A stretch of 64,000 bases of DNA from NCBI GenBank assembly GCA_002255955.1, contig NKIM01000001.1:186001-250000 (forward strand). The letters are read 5' to 3'. The translations under genes were made by a program, and so were the position numbers. This document shows positions 25,431 to 35,570 of the stretch, piece by piece (position 1 is the first letter of the stretch; every line of letters begins with the position of its first letter). The notes below the pieces were generated by a model. That model did no database searches and was not told where the DNA came from. It saw only the letters and a program-made list of their open reading frames with translations. This DNA is from Burkholderiales bacterium PBB2. Lineage in GTDB: Bacteria; Pseudomonadota; Gammaproteobacteria; Burkholderiales; Burkholderiaceae_C.

Positions 25431-26327
25431 ATGCCGGCCAATCTCGACGGACAGCTGGTGGTGGCGATTTCCTCGCGGGCGCTGTTCGACTTCGAGGAAG
25501 AGAACCAGTTCTTCGAGGCCGGCAACGACCGCGACTACATGGCCTTGCAGCAAACGCGCCTGGACCAGCCGGCCAAGCCCGGCGTGGCTTTTTCCCTGGT
25601 GCGCAAGCTGCTGGCTTTCAACAGCGAAGGCGCGCCCAAGGTCGAGGTGGTGGTGCTCTCGCGCAACGACCCGATCTCGGGCATGCGGGTGTTCCGCTCG
25701 GCCACGCACTACGGCCTCAACATCCAGCGCGGCGTGTTCACCCGCGGCGAGTCGCCCTGGCGCTATCTGCGCCCGCTCAAGGCCCAGCTCTTCCTCTCGG
25801 CCAATGAGGCCGATGTGCGCAGCGCCCTGCAGGCCGGCGTGGCCGCGGCGCGCGTGCTGCCGCTCTCGGCCCATGCCTCCAGCGCCCACCCGCAGGAGCT
25901 GCGCATCGCCTTCGACGGCGACGCCGTGCTGTTCTCCGACGAGGCCGAGCAGGTGTTCCAGCGCGAGGGCCTGGATGCCTTCCAGAGCCACGAAATCACC
26001 CATGCCAAGACGCCCCTGCCGGCCGGCCCGTTCAAGCCCGTGCTGCAAGCCCTGCACCGGCTGCAGCAGGAGGGTGGCGGCGGCATGAAGGTGCGCACCG
26101 CCCTGGTCACCGCACGCAGCGCACCGGCCCATGAGCGCGCCATTCGCACCCTGATGGACTGGCGCATCGAGGTGGACGAAGCCATGTTCCTGGGCGGCCT
26201 GGCCAAGGGCGAGTTCCTGCGCGAATTCGAACCCGACTTCTTCTTTGACGACCAGGCCGGCCACATCGCCAGCGCCGCCGCCCACGTGCCGGCGGGCCAT
26301 GTCAGCGCCGGCATCGCCAACCACTGA
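25431..26327 (+). CDS. Cytosolic 5'-nucleotidase (PF06189 family)
   Basis: 298 residues of the family related to vertebrate cytosolic 5'-nucleotidase I, which dephosphorylates nucleoside monophosphates. Recognisable blocks: LVVAISSRALFDFEEEN near the start, VVVLSRNDPISGMRVF, IAFDGDAVLFSDEAE with the Asp motif, VRTALVTARSAPAHERAIRTL and FFFDDQAGH with a C-terminal Asp pair. It lies 20 bp after gspF on the same strand, so it may be co-transcribed, but it has no evident link to secretion. Confidence 0.85.
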   Translation: MPANLDGQLVVAISSRALFDFEEENQFFEAGNDRDYMALQQTRLDQPAKPGVAFSLVRKLLAFNSEGAPKVEVVVLSRNDPISGMRVFRSATHYGLNIQRGVFTRGESPWRYLRPLKAQLFLSANEADVRSALQAGVAAARVLPLSAHASSAHPQELRIAFDGDAVLFSDEAEQVFQREGLDAFQSHEITHAKTPLPAGPFKPVLQALHRLQQEGGGGMKVRTALVTARSAPAHERAIRTLMDWRIEVDEAMFLGGLAKGEFLREFEPDFFFDDQAGHIASAAAHVPAGHVSAGIANH

Positions 26328-26454
26328 GCGCCCCGCGAACCGGGCACGCGCTCTGCGCACAAGGCGGGGCCGCCACGGGGCTTACACGGGGCTGAAGACG
26401 CGCGGGCGGCCGAGATAATCGTTGCTCACTTTCAGCGCTCGCGATCCGAGCCTC

Positions 26455-29400
26455 ATGCGCATGAACCCTCGCACCCCGCTTCGGCTGCACCGCCTGACCC
26501 TGGCCGCCGCCATCAGCTGCGCCGCCCTGAGCAGCCTGGCCGCCACCACCGCCGCGTCTGGCAGCAGCACGCCCAACCCCGGCTTCTTCCGCCAGCCCAC
26601 CCTGCAGGGTGAGAACCTGGTCTTCGTCGCCGAAGGCGACCTCTGGCGCGTCAACGCCCAGGGCGGCCGCGCCGAGCGACTCAGCACCCATACCGGCCAG
26701 GAAGGCTCGCCGGTGCTGTCGCGCGACGGCCGCTGGCTGGCCTACACCGCCCAGTACGACGGCCCGGGCGATGTCTACCTGATGCCGGTGCAGGGCGGCC
26801 TGCCGCAGCGCCTGAGCTGGGAGGGCAATGCCGGCCAGCGCGTCTGGGGCTTCAGCGCCCTGGGCGAGGTGATTTACTCCGGCCCCTCGCAGACCGGCCA
26901 GCCGGTGACCCAGCTCTATGCCGTGGACCCAGTCACGCAGACGCGCCGCGCCCTGCCCGTGGCCCAGGCTAGCGATGGCGCCATCAGCAGCGACGGCCGC
27001 CAGCTTTACTTCACCCGCAACGGCCTGCGCGGCGATAACGCCCGCCAGTACCGCGGCGGCGCCTTGGCCCGGCTCTGGACCCTGGACCTGACGGGCACGG
27101 CCGAGGCACGGCCCCTGGTCACGGAGGGCGCCAACGACCGCCTGCCCATGCCCTACCGCACGGCAGCAGGCGAACGCATCGCCTTCCTCTCGGACCGCGA
27201 CGGCACGGTCAACCTCTGGTCGGTCAACGCCCAGGGCCAGGACCTGCGCCAGCACACCACGCACAAGGGCTGGGACATCCGCCACGCCTCGGTGGACGGC
27301 GGCGTGGCGGTCTACGCGCTCGGCGCCGATCTCTACCGGGTCGACCTGAACACCAACACGACCAGCGCGGCGCCCAAACCGATCGCCATCCAGCTCAGCG
27401 GCGACTTTGAACAGCAGCGCCAGCGCTGGGTCAAGAAGCCGCAGGACTTTCTCACCGATGTGGCCCTGGCCCCGAATGGCGAGCGCGTGCTGCTGGCCAG
27501 CCGTGGCCGCCTGGCCACCCAGGGCCTGGGCCAGCTGCGCCGCGCCGAGCTGCCGCAGTCGCCCGACGGCCGCTGCCTGAAAGGCCTGTTCAGTGCTGAC
27601 AGCAAGCAGGTGCTGGCCCTGTGCGATTTCAGCGGTGAGCGCGAGGTCTGGCGCTTTGCTGCCAACGGCCTGGGCAAGCCCGAGCAGATCACCCGTGACG
27701 CGCGCGCTCAGCGCAAGGACATAGCCCTGTCGCCCGATGGCCGCTACCTGGCCCACACCGACAAGGAAGGCCATCTGTATCTGAGTGACCTCAAGGGCAA
27801 CAACGGCCGCCTGATCACGCGCGACAGCCGCAACGCCAGCATCGCCAACCTGAGCTGGGCGCCGGACAGCCGCAGCCTGGCCTTCACGCAAGCCCTGAGC
27901 GATGGCAATCGCGATCAGCTGCAACTGTTCAACTTGGCCGACAACAAGATCCACACCGTCAGCAGCGAACGTTATGACAGCGACTCGCCGGCCTTCTCGC
28001 CGGACGGGCGCTGGCTCTACTTCGTCTCCAACCGCCAGTTCGCCGTCACCGGCCGCGGCTCGCCCTGGGGCGACCGCAATATGGGCCCCTACTTCGACCG
28101 CGGCAGCAAGCTCTTTGCCCTGGCCCTGCAGCCGGGCCTGCGCTTCCCCTTCGCACCCAAGGACGAGTTGGAGCCGCCGGAGCCCAAGCCCGAACTCAAG
28201 CCCGAGTTGAAATCCGAGCTGCGTGCCGATGCCACCAAGGTAGACGGCAAAGCCGACCCGGCCAAGCCCGAGCTGAAACCGGAGCAGAAGCCCGAGCCCA
28301 AACCCAAGCCGCCCATCCATTTCGCCGGCTTGCGCGAGCGCCTCTTCGAGCTGCCACTGCCCGCCGGCAACTACAGCGGCCTGACGACCGACGGCAAGCG
28401 CCTGTGGTTCCTCGACGCCGAGATCAACGGCGGCGAGCGCAAATCGGTGCTCAAGACCGCGGCCATCGACAACCAGGGCGGCAACATCGAAACCGTGGCC
28501 AGCGATGTGCGCAGCATCGAGCTCAGCGCCGATGGCAAGAAGATGCTGGTGGTGCGCAATGGTGCGCCGGGCGCGGCGCCCGAGCTGATCCTCGGCGACG
28601 CCGGCCCCAAGCTGCCGGCCGAGCTGGCCAAGTTCCAGGTGCGCTGGAGCGACTGGCAGATCGCCACCGACCCGCGCGCCGAATGGCGCCAGATGTTCGC
28701 CGATGGCTGGCGCATGCACCGCGACTACTTCTACGACAAGGCCATGCACGGCGTCGACTGGCCCGCCATGCGCGCCAAGTACGAGCCCCTGGTCGAGCGC
28801 GTCAGTGACCGCGCCGAGCTGGCCGAGCTGATGGCGCAGATGATCGGCGAGCTGAGCGCCCTGCACAGCCAGGTCAATGCCGGTGACCTGCGCCAGGCGC
28901 CGGAAGAGCCCGGCCTGGCCGGCCTGGGCGCCCAGCTGAGCCGCACGGCCGACGGTCTGCGCATCGAGCGCATCTACCGCGCCGACCCCGAGCTGCCCAG
29001 CGAGCTGGGCCCCTTGGCCCGCGCCGAGCTGGGCCTGAAGGATGGCGACCTGATCACCCACATCAACGGCCGCAAGGCCAACGAGGTGGCGCATGAGGTG
29101 GAGCTGCTGCGCGGCCAGGCCGGCAAGCAGGTGCTGCTGCAGATCAAGCCGGCCAACGGCGGGCCTGAGCTGCAACGCATCGTCACGCCGGTGGCGCGCC
29201 AGCGCGAGCAACAGCTGCGTTATGCCGACTGGCGTTTCGGCCGCGCGCAGGCGGTGGAGAAGGCGTCCAACGGCCGCATCGGCTATCTGCATCTGCGCGC
29301 CATGGGCCCGGCCGACATCGCCGATTTCGCCCGCGAGTTCTACACCCATGTGGACCGCGAAGGCCTGATCATCGACGTGCGCTTCAACGGCGGCGGCAGC

Positions 29401-29892
29401 ATCGACAGCTGGATCCTGGAAAAGCTCCTGCGCCGCGCCTGGGCCTACTGGCAGCCGCGCTCGCCGGGCGGCGCGCCGGTTCGCTCGAACATGCAGCAGA
29501 CCTTCCGCGGCCAGGTCGTGGTGCTGCAGAACGAGCACACCTACTCGGACGGCGAAACCTTTGCCGAAGGCTTCAAGCGCTTAGGCCTGGGCCCGCTGAT
29601 CGGCACCACCACCTCGGGTGCCGGCGTCTGGCTGTCCGACCAGAACCGCCTGATGGACAACGGCATCATGCGCGCGGCTGAGACCGGCCAGATCGCGCCC
29701 GACGGCCGCTTCCTGGTGGAAGGCATCGGCGTCAAGCCGGACCTGGAGGTGGACAACCTGCCACGCGCCAGCTTCCTGGGTGCTGATGCCCAGCTCGATG
29801 CCGCGATTGCCACCCTCAACAAGGCCATGGCCGAAAAGCCGCGCGCTGAGCCCAAGCCCGGCGCCTATCCGCGGCCGGTGAGCCTGAAGTAA
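26455..29892 (+). CDS. Tricorn-like S41 peptidase, exported
   Basis: Large protease of about 1145 residues. Start taken at ATG 26455 (MRMNPRTP; ATG 26461 also possible), giving a signal peptide ending near SSLAAT. Two N-terminal beta-propeller regions of WD40-like/PD40 repeats (for example GSPVLSRDGRWLAYTAQYDG, DSPAFSPDGRWLYFVSNRQ) cover about 40-580. A Pro/Glu/Lys-rich spacer (about 570-625) contains repeated PELKPE units. The C1 domain carries His804 (GELSALHSQ), a PDZ domain sits near 825-905, and the S41 core has nucleophile Ser1031 in NEHTYSDGETF. The family degrades oligopeptides; export suggests periplasmic action. Strong terminator downstream. Confidence 0.88.
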   Translation: MRMNPRTPLRLHRLTLAAAISCAALSSLAATTAASGSSTPNPGFFRQPTLQGENLVFVAEGDLWRVNAQGGRAERLSTHTGQEGSPVLSRDGRWLAYTAQYDGPGDVYLMPVQGGLPQRLSWEGNAGQRVWGFSALGEVIYSGPSQTGQPVTQLYAVDPVTQTRRALPVAQASDGAISSDGRQLYFTRNGLRGDNARQYRGGALARLWTLDLTGTAEARPLVTEGANDRLPMPYRTAAGERIAFLSDRDGTVNLWSVNAQGQDLRQHTTHKGWDIRHASVDGGVAVYALGADLYRVDLNTNTTSAAPKPIAIQLSGDFEQQRQRWVKKPQDFLTDVALAPNGERVLLASRGRLATQGLGQLRRAELPQSPDGRCLKGLFSADSKQVLALCDFSGEREVWRFAANGLGKPEQITRDARAQRKDIALSPDGRYLAHTDKEGHLYLSDLKGNNGRLITRDSRNASIANLSWAPDSRSLAFTQALSDGNRDQLQLFNLADNKIHTVSSERYDSDSPAFSPDGRWLYFVSNRQFAVTGRGSPWGDRNMGPYFDRGSKLFALALQPGLRFPFAPKDELEPPEPKPELKPELKSELRADATKVDGKADPAKPELKPEQKPEPKPKPPIHFAGLRERLFELPLPAGNYSGLTTDGKRLWFLDAEINGGERKSVLKTAAIDNQGGNIETVASDVRSIELSADGKKMLVVRNGAPGAAPELILGDAGPKLPAELAKFQVRWSDWQIATDPRAEWRQMFADGWRMHRDYFYDKAMHGVDWPAMRAKYEPLVERVSDRAELAELMAQMIGELSALHSQVNAGDLRQAPEEPGLAGLGAQLSRTADGLRIERIYRADPELPSELGPLARAELGLKDGDLITHINGRKANEVAHEVELLRGQAGKQVLLQIKPANGGPELQRIVTPVARQREQQLRYADWRFGRAQAVEKASNGRIGYLHLRAMGPADIADFAREFYTHVDREGLIIDVRFNGGGSIDSWILEKLLRRAWAYWQPRSPGGAPVRSNMQQTFRGQVVVLQNEHTYSDGETFAEGFKRLGLGPLIGTTTSGAGVWLSDQNRLMDNGIMRAAETGQIAPDGRFLVEGIGVKPDLEVDNLPRASFLGADAQLDAAIATLNKAMAEKPRAEPKPGAYPRPVSLK

Positions 29893-29933
29893 GGGCTGAC
29901 GCGGCAGGCACGCTTGCCGTGCCGCTGAAAGAC

Positions 29934-29976
29934 AAACGGGAGGTCCGGTGATACACCGGACCTCCCGTTTTTACTT
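29934..29976. terminator. Bidirectional terminator between S41 peptidase and tyrS
   Basis: 17-bp perfect stem AAACGGGAGGTCCGGTG (29934-29950) with its complement at 29954-29970, a 3-nt ATA loop, then TTTTTA on the plus strand. It serves the convergent peptidase gene and, less strongly, tyrS. Confidence 0.92.
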
Positions 29977-30002
29977 GGGCTGAGGGCGCAGAGCCCAAAG
30001 GC

Positions 30003-31256
30003 TCAGGTCAATGTGACGCGCGCGAACTTGCGCTTGCCCACCTGCACGACCACCGTGCCGGCCTCCAGCTTCAAGCCCTTGTCGCTGACGACCGTGCCGT
30101 CGATGCGCACGCCGCCTTGCTCGATCATTCGCATGCCTTCGCTGTTCGAAGCCACCAGGCCGGCGGACTTCAGAACATTGGCCAGGCCCAGCGGCGCGCC
30201 GCTGAGGCTGACCTCGGGGATCTCATCCGGGATTCCGCCCTTGGCGCGGTTGTTGAAATCGGCCTCGGCCGCTTCGGCCGCCGCGGCGCTGTGGAAGCGC
30301 GCCGTCAGCTCCTTGGCCAGCAGCACTTTCGCTTCCTTGGGGTTGCGGCCGGCGCTGACCTCGCCCTGCAGGGCGGCGATCTCGGCCAGGCTCTTGAAAC
30401 TCAAGAGCTTGAACCATTTCCACATCTGCTCATCGCTGATGGACAGGATCTTGGCGAACATGGAGTTGGCCGGCTCGCTGATGCCCACATAGTTGTTCTT
30501 GGACTTGGACATCTTCTCGACGCCGTCCAGGCCTTCCAGCAGCGGCATGGTCAGAATGCACTGCGGCTCCTGGCCATACTCCTGCTGAAGATGGCGGCCC
30601 ATCAGCAGATTGAACTTCTGATCGGTGCCACCGAGCTCCAGATCGCTCTTCAGCGCCACCGAGTCGTAACCCTGCATCAAAGGGTAGAGGAACTCGTGCA
30701 CCGAGATCGGGGTCTGCGCCGCAAAGCGCTTGGTGAAGTCGTCACGCTCCATCATGCGGGCCACGGTGTACTTCGCCGCCAGCTGGATCATGCCGCGCGC
30801 GCCCAGCGGGTCGCTCCACTCGGAGTTGTAGCGGATCTCGGTCTTGCTTTCGTCCAGCACCAGCTTGGCCTGGGCGTAGTAGGTCTCGGCATTGGCCTTG
30901 ATCTGCTCCGCCGTCAGCGGCGGGCGGGTGGCGTTGCGGCCGGACGGGTCGCCAATCATGGAGGTGAAGTCGCCGATCAGAAAAATCACCTGGTGGCCCA
31001 GGTCCTGCAACTGGCGCATCTTGTTCAGCACCACGGTGTGGCCGATGTGGATGTCGGGCGCCGTCGGATCCAGGCCCAGCTTGATGCGCAGCGGCACGCC
31101 GGTGGCCTCGGAGCGGGCCAGTTTTTGCACCCAGTCGGATTCGGGCAGCAGCTCATCGCAGCCACGCTGGGAGATCGCCAAGGCCTCACGCACGCGATCG
31201 GTGATGGGGAACTGCGTTTTTGCGGCAGGCGTGGCGTTTGTTCGCGGATCGGACAT
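30003..31256 (-). CDS. tyrS: Tyrosyl-tRNA synthetase
   Basis: Class I aminoacyl-tRNA synthetase charging tRNA-Tyr. 417 residues: the HIGH motif is exact (HIGH 70-73, in [11 protein letters not shown]), KMSKS at 248-252, and a C-terminal S4 RNA-binding domain (about 350-417: [20 protein letters not shown]). The active site includes [16 protein letters not shown]. It matches the TyrZ-like subgroup with HIGH rather than HVGH. Divergent from the M23 peptidase gene. Confidence 0.96.
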   Translation of the reverse strand: MSDPRTNATPAAKTQFPITDRVREALAISQRGCDELLPESDWVQKLARSEATGVPLRIKLGLDPTAPDIHIGHTVVLNKMRQLQDLGHQVIFLIGDFTSMIGDPSGRNATRPPLTAEQIKANAETYYAQAKLVLDESKTEIRYNSEWSDPLGARGMIQLAAKYTVARMMERDDFTKRFAAQTPISVHEFLYPLMQGYDSVALKSDLELGGTDQKFNLLMGRHLQQEYGQEPQCILTMPLLEGLDGVEKMSKSKNNYVGISEPANSMFAKILSISDEQMWKWFKLLSFKSLAEIAALQGEVSAGRNPKEAKVLLAKELTARFHSAAAAEAAEADFNNRAKGGIPDEIPEVSLSGAPLGLANVLKSAGLVASNSEGMRMIEQGGVRIDGTVVSDKGLKLEAGTVVVQVGKRKFARVTLT

Positions 31257-31498
31257 GGGAGCGAGTGGGGCCTGGGTAAAGCCCTGATTTATCGGGTTTT
31301 CGTGGCGTTGACGCGGGGATGGGCTCGTTATACTCGCGCCTGGTTTTGTGACGGCTCACCCTTGAGGAGGGGGCGGCACAGCGGCGGATTCTAGTGGACA
31401 GGCCTGCGGGCGCACTGTGATCCTTCTCGAACGGCACCGGCAGCGTTTGTGCAAGCGGCCACGGTGACCTCTACAAGAAGACCCTGGGAAGCGACAGC

Positions 31499-32884
31499 GT
31501 GAAATTCCGGTTGAACGACGTGAAGATGGCTCTGGCGCGAGCCGACGCCTTTGCCGCGCGCCACCCGCGTGCGCTGACCGGCGGTGTGGTCACCCTGCTG
31601 AGCGGCTTTGCCATCACCGCCTTCGGTATCGCGCCGCTGGCGCCCAATGCCGCCGACCTGCCCCAGCGCACCCTGACCGAACAGATCCAGATCGACGACC
31701 TGGACGCGCAGCTCAGCGCCCTGGCCAGCCACTCGATCGCGCTCAGCCGCAACGAGCTGACCCGCAGCAGCGACACGGTCGAAAGCCTGTTCAAGCGCCT
31801 GGGCGCCTTCGACCCCGAAGCCGCCCAGTTCCTGCGCAAAGATCCCGTGGCCAAGCGCCTGCTGCAAGGCCGCGCCGGCAAGATGGTGCAGCTGACGGCC
31901 GATGCCTCCGGCACGGTCCAAACCCTGGTGGCCCGCTTTCCGGCCGACTCCAGCGAGCAGCCAAGCACGCATTTCAGCCGCCTGAGCATCAGCCGCGGTG
32001 CCGATGGCCAGTTCAGCGCCAAGCTGGAGACCGCGCCGCTGCAAGCGCAGATTCGCCTCGGCAGCGGCACCATCCAGAGTTCGCTGTTCGCCGCCACCGA
32101 CGAAGCCCGCATCCCCGACGCCATCGCCACCCAGATGGCCGATATGTTCTCGGGCGAGATCGACTTCCACCGCGAACTGCGCAAGGGCGACCGCTTCTCC
32201 ATCGTCTACGAAAGCCTGACCGCTGACGGCGAGCCCATCAACTGGAACGGCGCGGCCGGCCGGGTCATCGCCGGCGAGTTCGTCAACAACGGCCGCAGCC
32301 ACACGGCGGTGTGGTTCAAGGACAGCGCCACTGGCAAGGGCAACTTCTACGCCTTTGACGGCCAAAGCAAGCGCCGAGCCTTCCTGGCCAGCCCCATGGA
32401 ATTTTCGCGCGTGACCTCGGGTTTCGCGATGCGCTTTCATCCGATCCATCAAACCTGGCGCCGTCATCTGGGCGTGGACTACGGCGCACCCACAGGCACG
32501 CCGGTTCGCACGGTGGGCGATGGTCAGGTCGAGTTTGCCGGCTGGCAGAACGGTTTTGGCAATGTGGTTCACATCCGCCACAGCGGCGACCGCACCACGG
32601 TCTATGCCCACCTGAGCCGCATCGACGTCAAAAAGGGTCAGCGCGTCGAACAAGGCCAGCGCGTCGGCGCCGTGGGCGCCACCGGCTGGGCCACCGGGCC
32701 GCACCTGCATTTCGAGTTCCGCGTCAAGGGCTCGCACCAGGATCCGCGCATCATTGCCCGGGCCTCGGAGGCGGTCACCCTGCCCAACTACGCACGCAAC
32801 CAGTTCCAGCAAACCGTGGCCAGCGTGAAAACGCAGCTGAGCGTCGCGCAGAGCATGGAATCCGGCGTGCTCGGCGCCGACTGA
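31499..32884 (+). CDS. M23 family metallopeptidase (periplasmic)
   Basis: 461 residues from a GTG start at 31499. N-terminal transmembrane/signal segment (ALTGGVVTLLSGFAITAFGIAPL), an OapA-like/LysM-related middle domain and a C-terminal peptidase_M23 (LytM) domain. Zn ligands: H and D in WRRHLGVDYGAPTGTPV, and the HLHF motif in TGPHLHFEF; catalytic-type His in TTVYAHLSRI. All ligands are present, so it is probably a true endopeptidase acting on peptidoglycan cross-links (MepM-like). The tyrS / M23 / anmK order is conserved across proteobacteria. Confidence 0.92.
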   Translation: MKFRLNDVKMALARADAFAARHPRALTGGVVTLLSGFAITAFGIAPLAPNAADLPQRTLTEQIQIDDLDAQLSALASHSIALSRNELTRSSDTVESLFKRLGAFDPEAAQFLRKDPVAKRLLQGRAGKMVQLTADASGTVQTLVARFPADSSEQPSTHFSRLSISRGADGQFSAKLETAPLQAQIRLGSGTIQSSLFAATDEARIPDAIATQMADMFSGEIDFHRELRKGDRFSIVYESLTADGEPINWNGAAGRVIAGEFVNNGRSHTAVWFKDSATGKGNFYAFDGQSKRRAFLASPMEFSRVTSGFAMRFHPIHQTWRRHLGVDYGAPTGTPVRTVGDGQVEFAGWQNGFGNVVHIRHSGDRTTVYAHLSRIDVKKGQRVEQGQRVGAVGATGWATGPHLHFEFRVKGSHQDPRIIARASEAVTLPNYARNQFQQTVASVKTQLSVAQSMESGVLGAD

Positions 32885-32936
32885 TCTTGCAGTTCGCCTG
32901 CGCAGTTCGACGCGGGCACCTCACGCCGCACACTCC

Positions 32937-34055
32937 ATGAGCGACCTCTTCATCGGCCTGATGTCCGGCACCTCGCTGGATGGGGTCGATGCGGTGTTGG
33001 CCCGCTTTCCCGAGGCCGGCGGCGCCATGCAAACCCTGGGCCACGCCCACCAGCCTTTTTCCAAAGCCTTGCGCGAGAAGCTGCTGAGCCTGAACCAAAG
33101 CGGACCCGACGAGCTTCACCGCGCCGCGCTGGCCGCCAACGCGCTTGCGCGCAGCTATGCGGATCTGGTGGCCCAGTTGCTGGAGCAATGCGCACTGCGC
33201 CCTCAGGACATCCGGGTACTCGGCGCCCACGGCCAAACCGTGCGCCACCGCCCGGGAGAATTTGACGGCATCGGCTACACCAACCAGCTGCTCAACGGCG
33301 CCCTGCTGGCCGAACAAAGCGGCATCGCCGTGGTCTGCGATCTGCGCAGTCGCGATGTGGCCGCCGGCGGCCAGGGCGCGCCCCTGGTGCCCGCCTTCCA
33401 CCGCGCGGTTTTCGGGCGGCCGGACGAAAGCCTTGCGGTGCTCAATATCGGCGGCATCAGCAATATCAGCCTCCTGCCTGCAGACGGCCAAACCCTCGGA
33501 TTCGACTGCGGCCCCGGCAACTGCTTGATGGACGCCTGGATCGCCGAGCACAAAGGTCAGGACTACGACGCCGATGGCGCCTGGGCCGCCCAGGGTCAGG
33601 CTGTGCCCGAGCTCTTGCTCGCCCTGCTGGCCGAGCCCTTCTTCGCCAAGCCACCACCACGCAGCACCGGGCGCGATCTGTTCCATCGCGCCTGGCTGCA
33701 GCAACACCTGGATCGCTTGACCGCCACACCACGGGCCGAGGACGTGCAAGCGACTTTGCTGGAACTGAGCGCACGAGCCGTCGCTGACAGTCTTCGGGCC
33801 GAGAAGCAGGCTTTGAGCCGCCTGTTGGTCTGCGGCGGCGGCGCACTCAACCGTCAGCTGATGCAGCGCTTGCAGGCCTTGTTGCCCGGCACCCAGGTGG
33901 CGCGCAGCGACGACGCCGGCCTGCCGGTGATGCAGGTCGAGGCCGCCGCCTTTGCCTGGCTGGCCATGCGCTTTGTGCGCGGCCTGCCCGGCAACCTGCC
34001 CGCCGTCACCGGTGCGGCCGGGACGCGGATTCTCGGCGCCTTGCATCCGGCTTGA
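32937..34055 (+). CDS. anmK: Anhydro-N-acetylmuramic acid kinase
   Basis: Cytosolic kinase that phosphorylates 1,6-anhydro-MurNAc, giving MurNAc-6-phosphate in peptidoglycan recycling. 372 residues. N-terminal phosphate loop GLMSGTSLDGVDAVLA, GAHGQTVRHRP, NIGGISNIS, and FDCGPGNCLMDAW with the conserved Asp; the C-terminal GGGALNRQLMQRL block is present. It follows the M23 peptidase by 52 bp, a sensible pairing of wall cutting and recycling. Confidence 0.95.
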   Translation: MSDLFIGLMSGTSLDGVDAVLARFPEAGGAMQTLGHAHQPFSKALREKLLSLNQSGPDELHRAALAANALARSYADLVAQLLEQCALRPQDIRVLGAHGQTVRHRPGEFDGIGYTNQLLNGALLAEQSGIAVVCDLRSRDVAAGGQGAPLVPAFHRAVFGRPDESLAVLNIGGISNISLLPADGQTLGFDCGPGNCLMDAWIAEHKGQDYDADGAWAAQGQAVPELLLALLAEPFFAKPPPRSTGRDLFHRAWLQQHLDRLTATPRAEDVQATLLELSARAVADSLRAEKQALSRLLVCGGGALNRQLMQRLQALLPGTQVARSDDAGLPVMQVEAAAFAWLAMRFVRGLPGNLPAVTGAAGTRILGALHPA

Positions 34056-34096
34056 GCCCGGCCTGATCCCGGCTTAAACCCAAGCAAGCGCCCATG

Positions 34097-34124
34097 AAAA
34101 AGCCGCCTCGAGGGCGGCTTTTGT
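34097..34124. terminator. Bidirectional terminator between anmK and erpA
   Basis: Stem AAAGCCGCC (34099-34107) / GGCGGCTTT (34113-34121) with a TCGAG loop; runs of A before and T after on the plus strand give U-tracts in both directions. Confidence 0.85.
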
Positions 34125-34149
34125 CTTGCGCCTTGGGCGCGTACGTCGA

Positions 34150-34524
34150 TCAGACCGAGAAGCTGGAACCGCAGCCGCAGGTGGTGGTCGCGTTCGGGTT
34201 CTTGATCACGAACTGCGCGCCTTGCAGGTCTTCCTTGTAGTCGATCTCGGCACCAACCAGGTATTGCAGGCTCATGGCGTCGATCAAGAGCGTCACGCCG
34301 TTCTTATTCATCTGGGTGTCGTCTTCGTTGACGGCTTCATCGAAGGTGAAACCGTACTGGAAGCCCGAGCAGCCACCGCCTTGCACGAACACGCGCAGCT
34401 TCAGATCGGGGTTGCCTTCTTCGGCCACCAGATCGCGCACCTTTTCGGCCGCGCTGTCGGTGAAGACCAGCGGCACGGGCATCTCGTCGGCACCGGTGGC
34501 GGGATTTTCAAGCACTGCGCTCAT
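34150..34524 (-). CDS. erpA: Iron-sulfur cluster insertion protein ErpA
   Basis: A-type carrier that delivers Fe-S clusters to target proteins, essential in many aerobes. 124 residues from ATG 34524 with AGGA 8 nt upstream. The three cluster cysteines are present: Cys52 in [12 protein letters not shown], Cys116 and Cys118 in the C-terminal [10 protein letters not shown]. Conserved [12 protein letters not shown] and [16 protein letters not shown] blocks mark ErpA. An in-frame upstream extension to 34728 lacks family features. Confidence 0.95.
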   Translation of the reverse strand: MSAVLENPATGADEMPVPLVFTDSAAEKVRDLVAEEGNPDLKLRVFVQGGGCSGFQYGFTFDEAVNEDDTQMNKNGVTLLIDAMSLQYLVGAEIDYKEDLQGAQFVIKNPNATTTCGCGSSFSV

Positions 34525-34660
34525 GTGTATTCCTGATGTTGGCGTTATGCACCGCATTGTCCATGCAAAAGCCTGCGGGACCGCGGTCGCGGCAGCAAGA
34601 CCCCATGCCAGGTGCTGGCAATCGCGCCAGGGCGCAACACAGGGGTCTTCTCTATCTCTT

Positions 34661-34697
34661 CCAGAAACAAACAAGGCCGCTGAAAAGCGGCCTTGTT
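34661..34697 (-). terminator. Intrinsic terminator of rplM-rpsI
   Basis: Minus-strand stem AACAAGGCCGC / GCGGCCTTGTT with a TTTTCA loop, followed by TGTTTCTGG. It lies 43 bp past the rpsI stop and separates the ribosomal operon from erpA. Confidence 0.85.
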
Positions 34698-34739
34698 GTG
34701 AAACGGGCCAACTCGAAAGCCAGCCCATCTGAGAGTCGA

Positions 34740-35132
34740 TCAGCGCTTGCTGAACTGCTTCCGGCGACGAGCGCCGTGCAGACCGACCTTCTTACGCTCG
34801 ACTTCACGCGCATCACGCGTGACGAAGCCGGCGCGGCTCAGTTCGGGCTTCAGGGTCGCGTCGTAATCGATCAGAGCGCGGGTGATGCCGTGGCGCACAG
34901 CACCGGCTTGACCCGACTCACCACCACCGTGAACGTTGACCTTGATGTCAAAGGTTTCGCCATGGTTGGTCAGCAGCAGGGGCTGCTTGGCAATCATGAT
35001 CGAGGTTTGACGGCCGAAGTAGTTCTCGACAGGCTTGCCGTTGACGACGATTTGGCCCGTGCCCTTCTTGATGAAGACACGTGCGACCGACGACTTGCGG
35101 CGGCCGGTACCATAGTTCCAGTTTCCGATCAT
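34740..35132 (-). CDS. rpsI: Ribosomal protein S9
   Basis: Small-subunit protein whose C-terminal tail reaches the P-site tRNA. 130 residues from ATG 35132 (preceded by GTG at 35135; AAGGAG lies upstream). The N-terminal [14 protein letters not shown] and [20 protein letters not shown] blocks and the tail [14 protein letters not shown] with terminal KR are canonical. It lies 9 bp downstream of rplM. Confidence 0.97.
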   Translation of the reverse strand: MIGNWNYGTGRRKSSVARVFIKKGTGQIVVNGKPVENYFGRQTSIMIAKQPLLLTNHGETFDIKVNVHGGGESGQAGAVRHGITRALIDYDATLKPELSRAGFVTRDAREVERKKVGLHGARRRKQFSKR

Positions 35133-35141
35133 CACCGCTCC

Positions 35142-35570
35142 TTAGATTTCGAGAGCCTTGGGCTGCTGAGCGGCGTGCGGGTGGGTGTCACCGGCATAGA
35201 CCTTCAGCTTCTTCACCATGGCGTAGCCCAGAGGACCCTTGGGCAGCATGCCCTTGACAGCCTTTTCCAGGGCGCGGCCCGGGTGCTTGGCTTGCATGTC
35301 CTTGAACTTGGTGGCGTAGATGCCGCCCGGGAAACCCGAGTGACGGTAGTACACCTTGTCATTGGCCTTGTTGCCAGTGACGCGCAGCTTGTCTGCGTTG
35401 ATGATGACGATGAAATCGCCGGTGTCCACGTGAGGCGTGTAAATGGCCTTGTGCTTGCCGCGCAAACGGAGTGCCACTTCGCTGGCAACACGTCCGAGCA
35501 CCTTGTCGGTGGCGTCAATCACAAACCACTCGTGCGTCACTTCTGCCGGCTTGGCGCTGAAGGTCTTCAT
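35142..35570 (-). CDS. rplM: Ribosomal protein L13
   Basis: Large-subunit assembly protein, 142 residues from ATG 35570. Conserved [16 protein letters not shown], the basic patch [16 protein letters not shown], and [10 protein letters not shown] near the C-terminus. First gene of the rplM-rpsI operon. The mRNA leader is predicted to be about 190 nt long; in E. coli the operon is autoregulated at its leader, so similar control is plausible here but unproven. Confidence 0.97.
   Translation of the reverse strand: MKTFSAKPAEVTHEWFVIDATDKVLGRVASEVALRLRGKHKAIYTPHVDTGDFIVIINADKLRVTGNKANDKVYYRHSGFPGGIYATKFKDMQAKHPGRALEKAVKGMLPKGPLGYAMVKKLKVYAGDTHPHAAQQPKALEI

Noticed and set aside
26302-29538. A 1078-codon open frame on the minus strand
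   Set aside because: Antisense of the tricorn-like protease gene, which has a signal peptide, propeller repeats and catalytic motifs.
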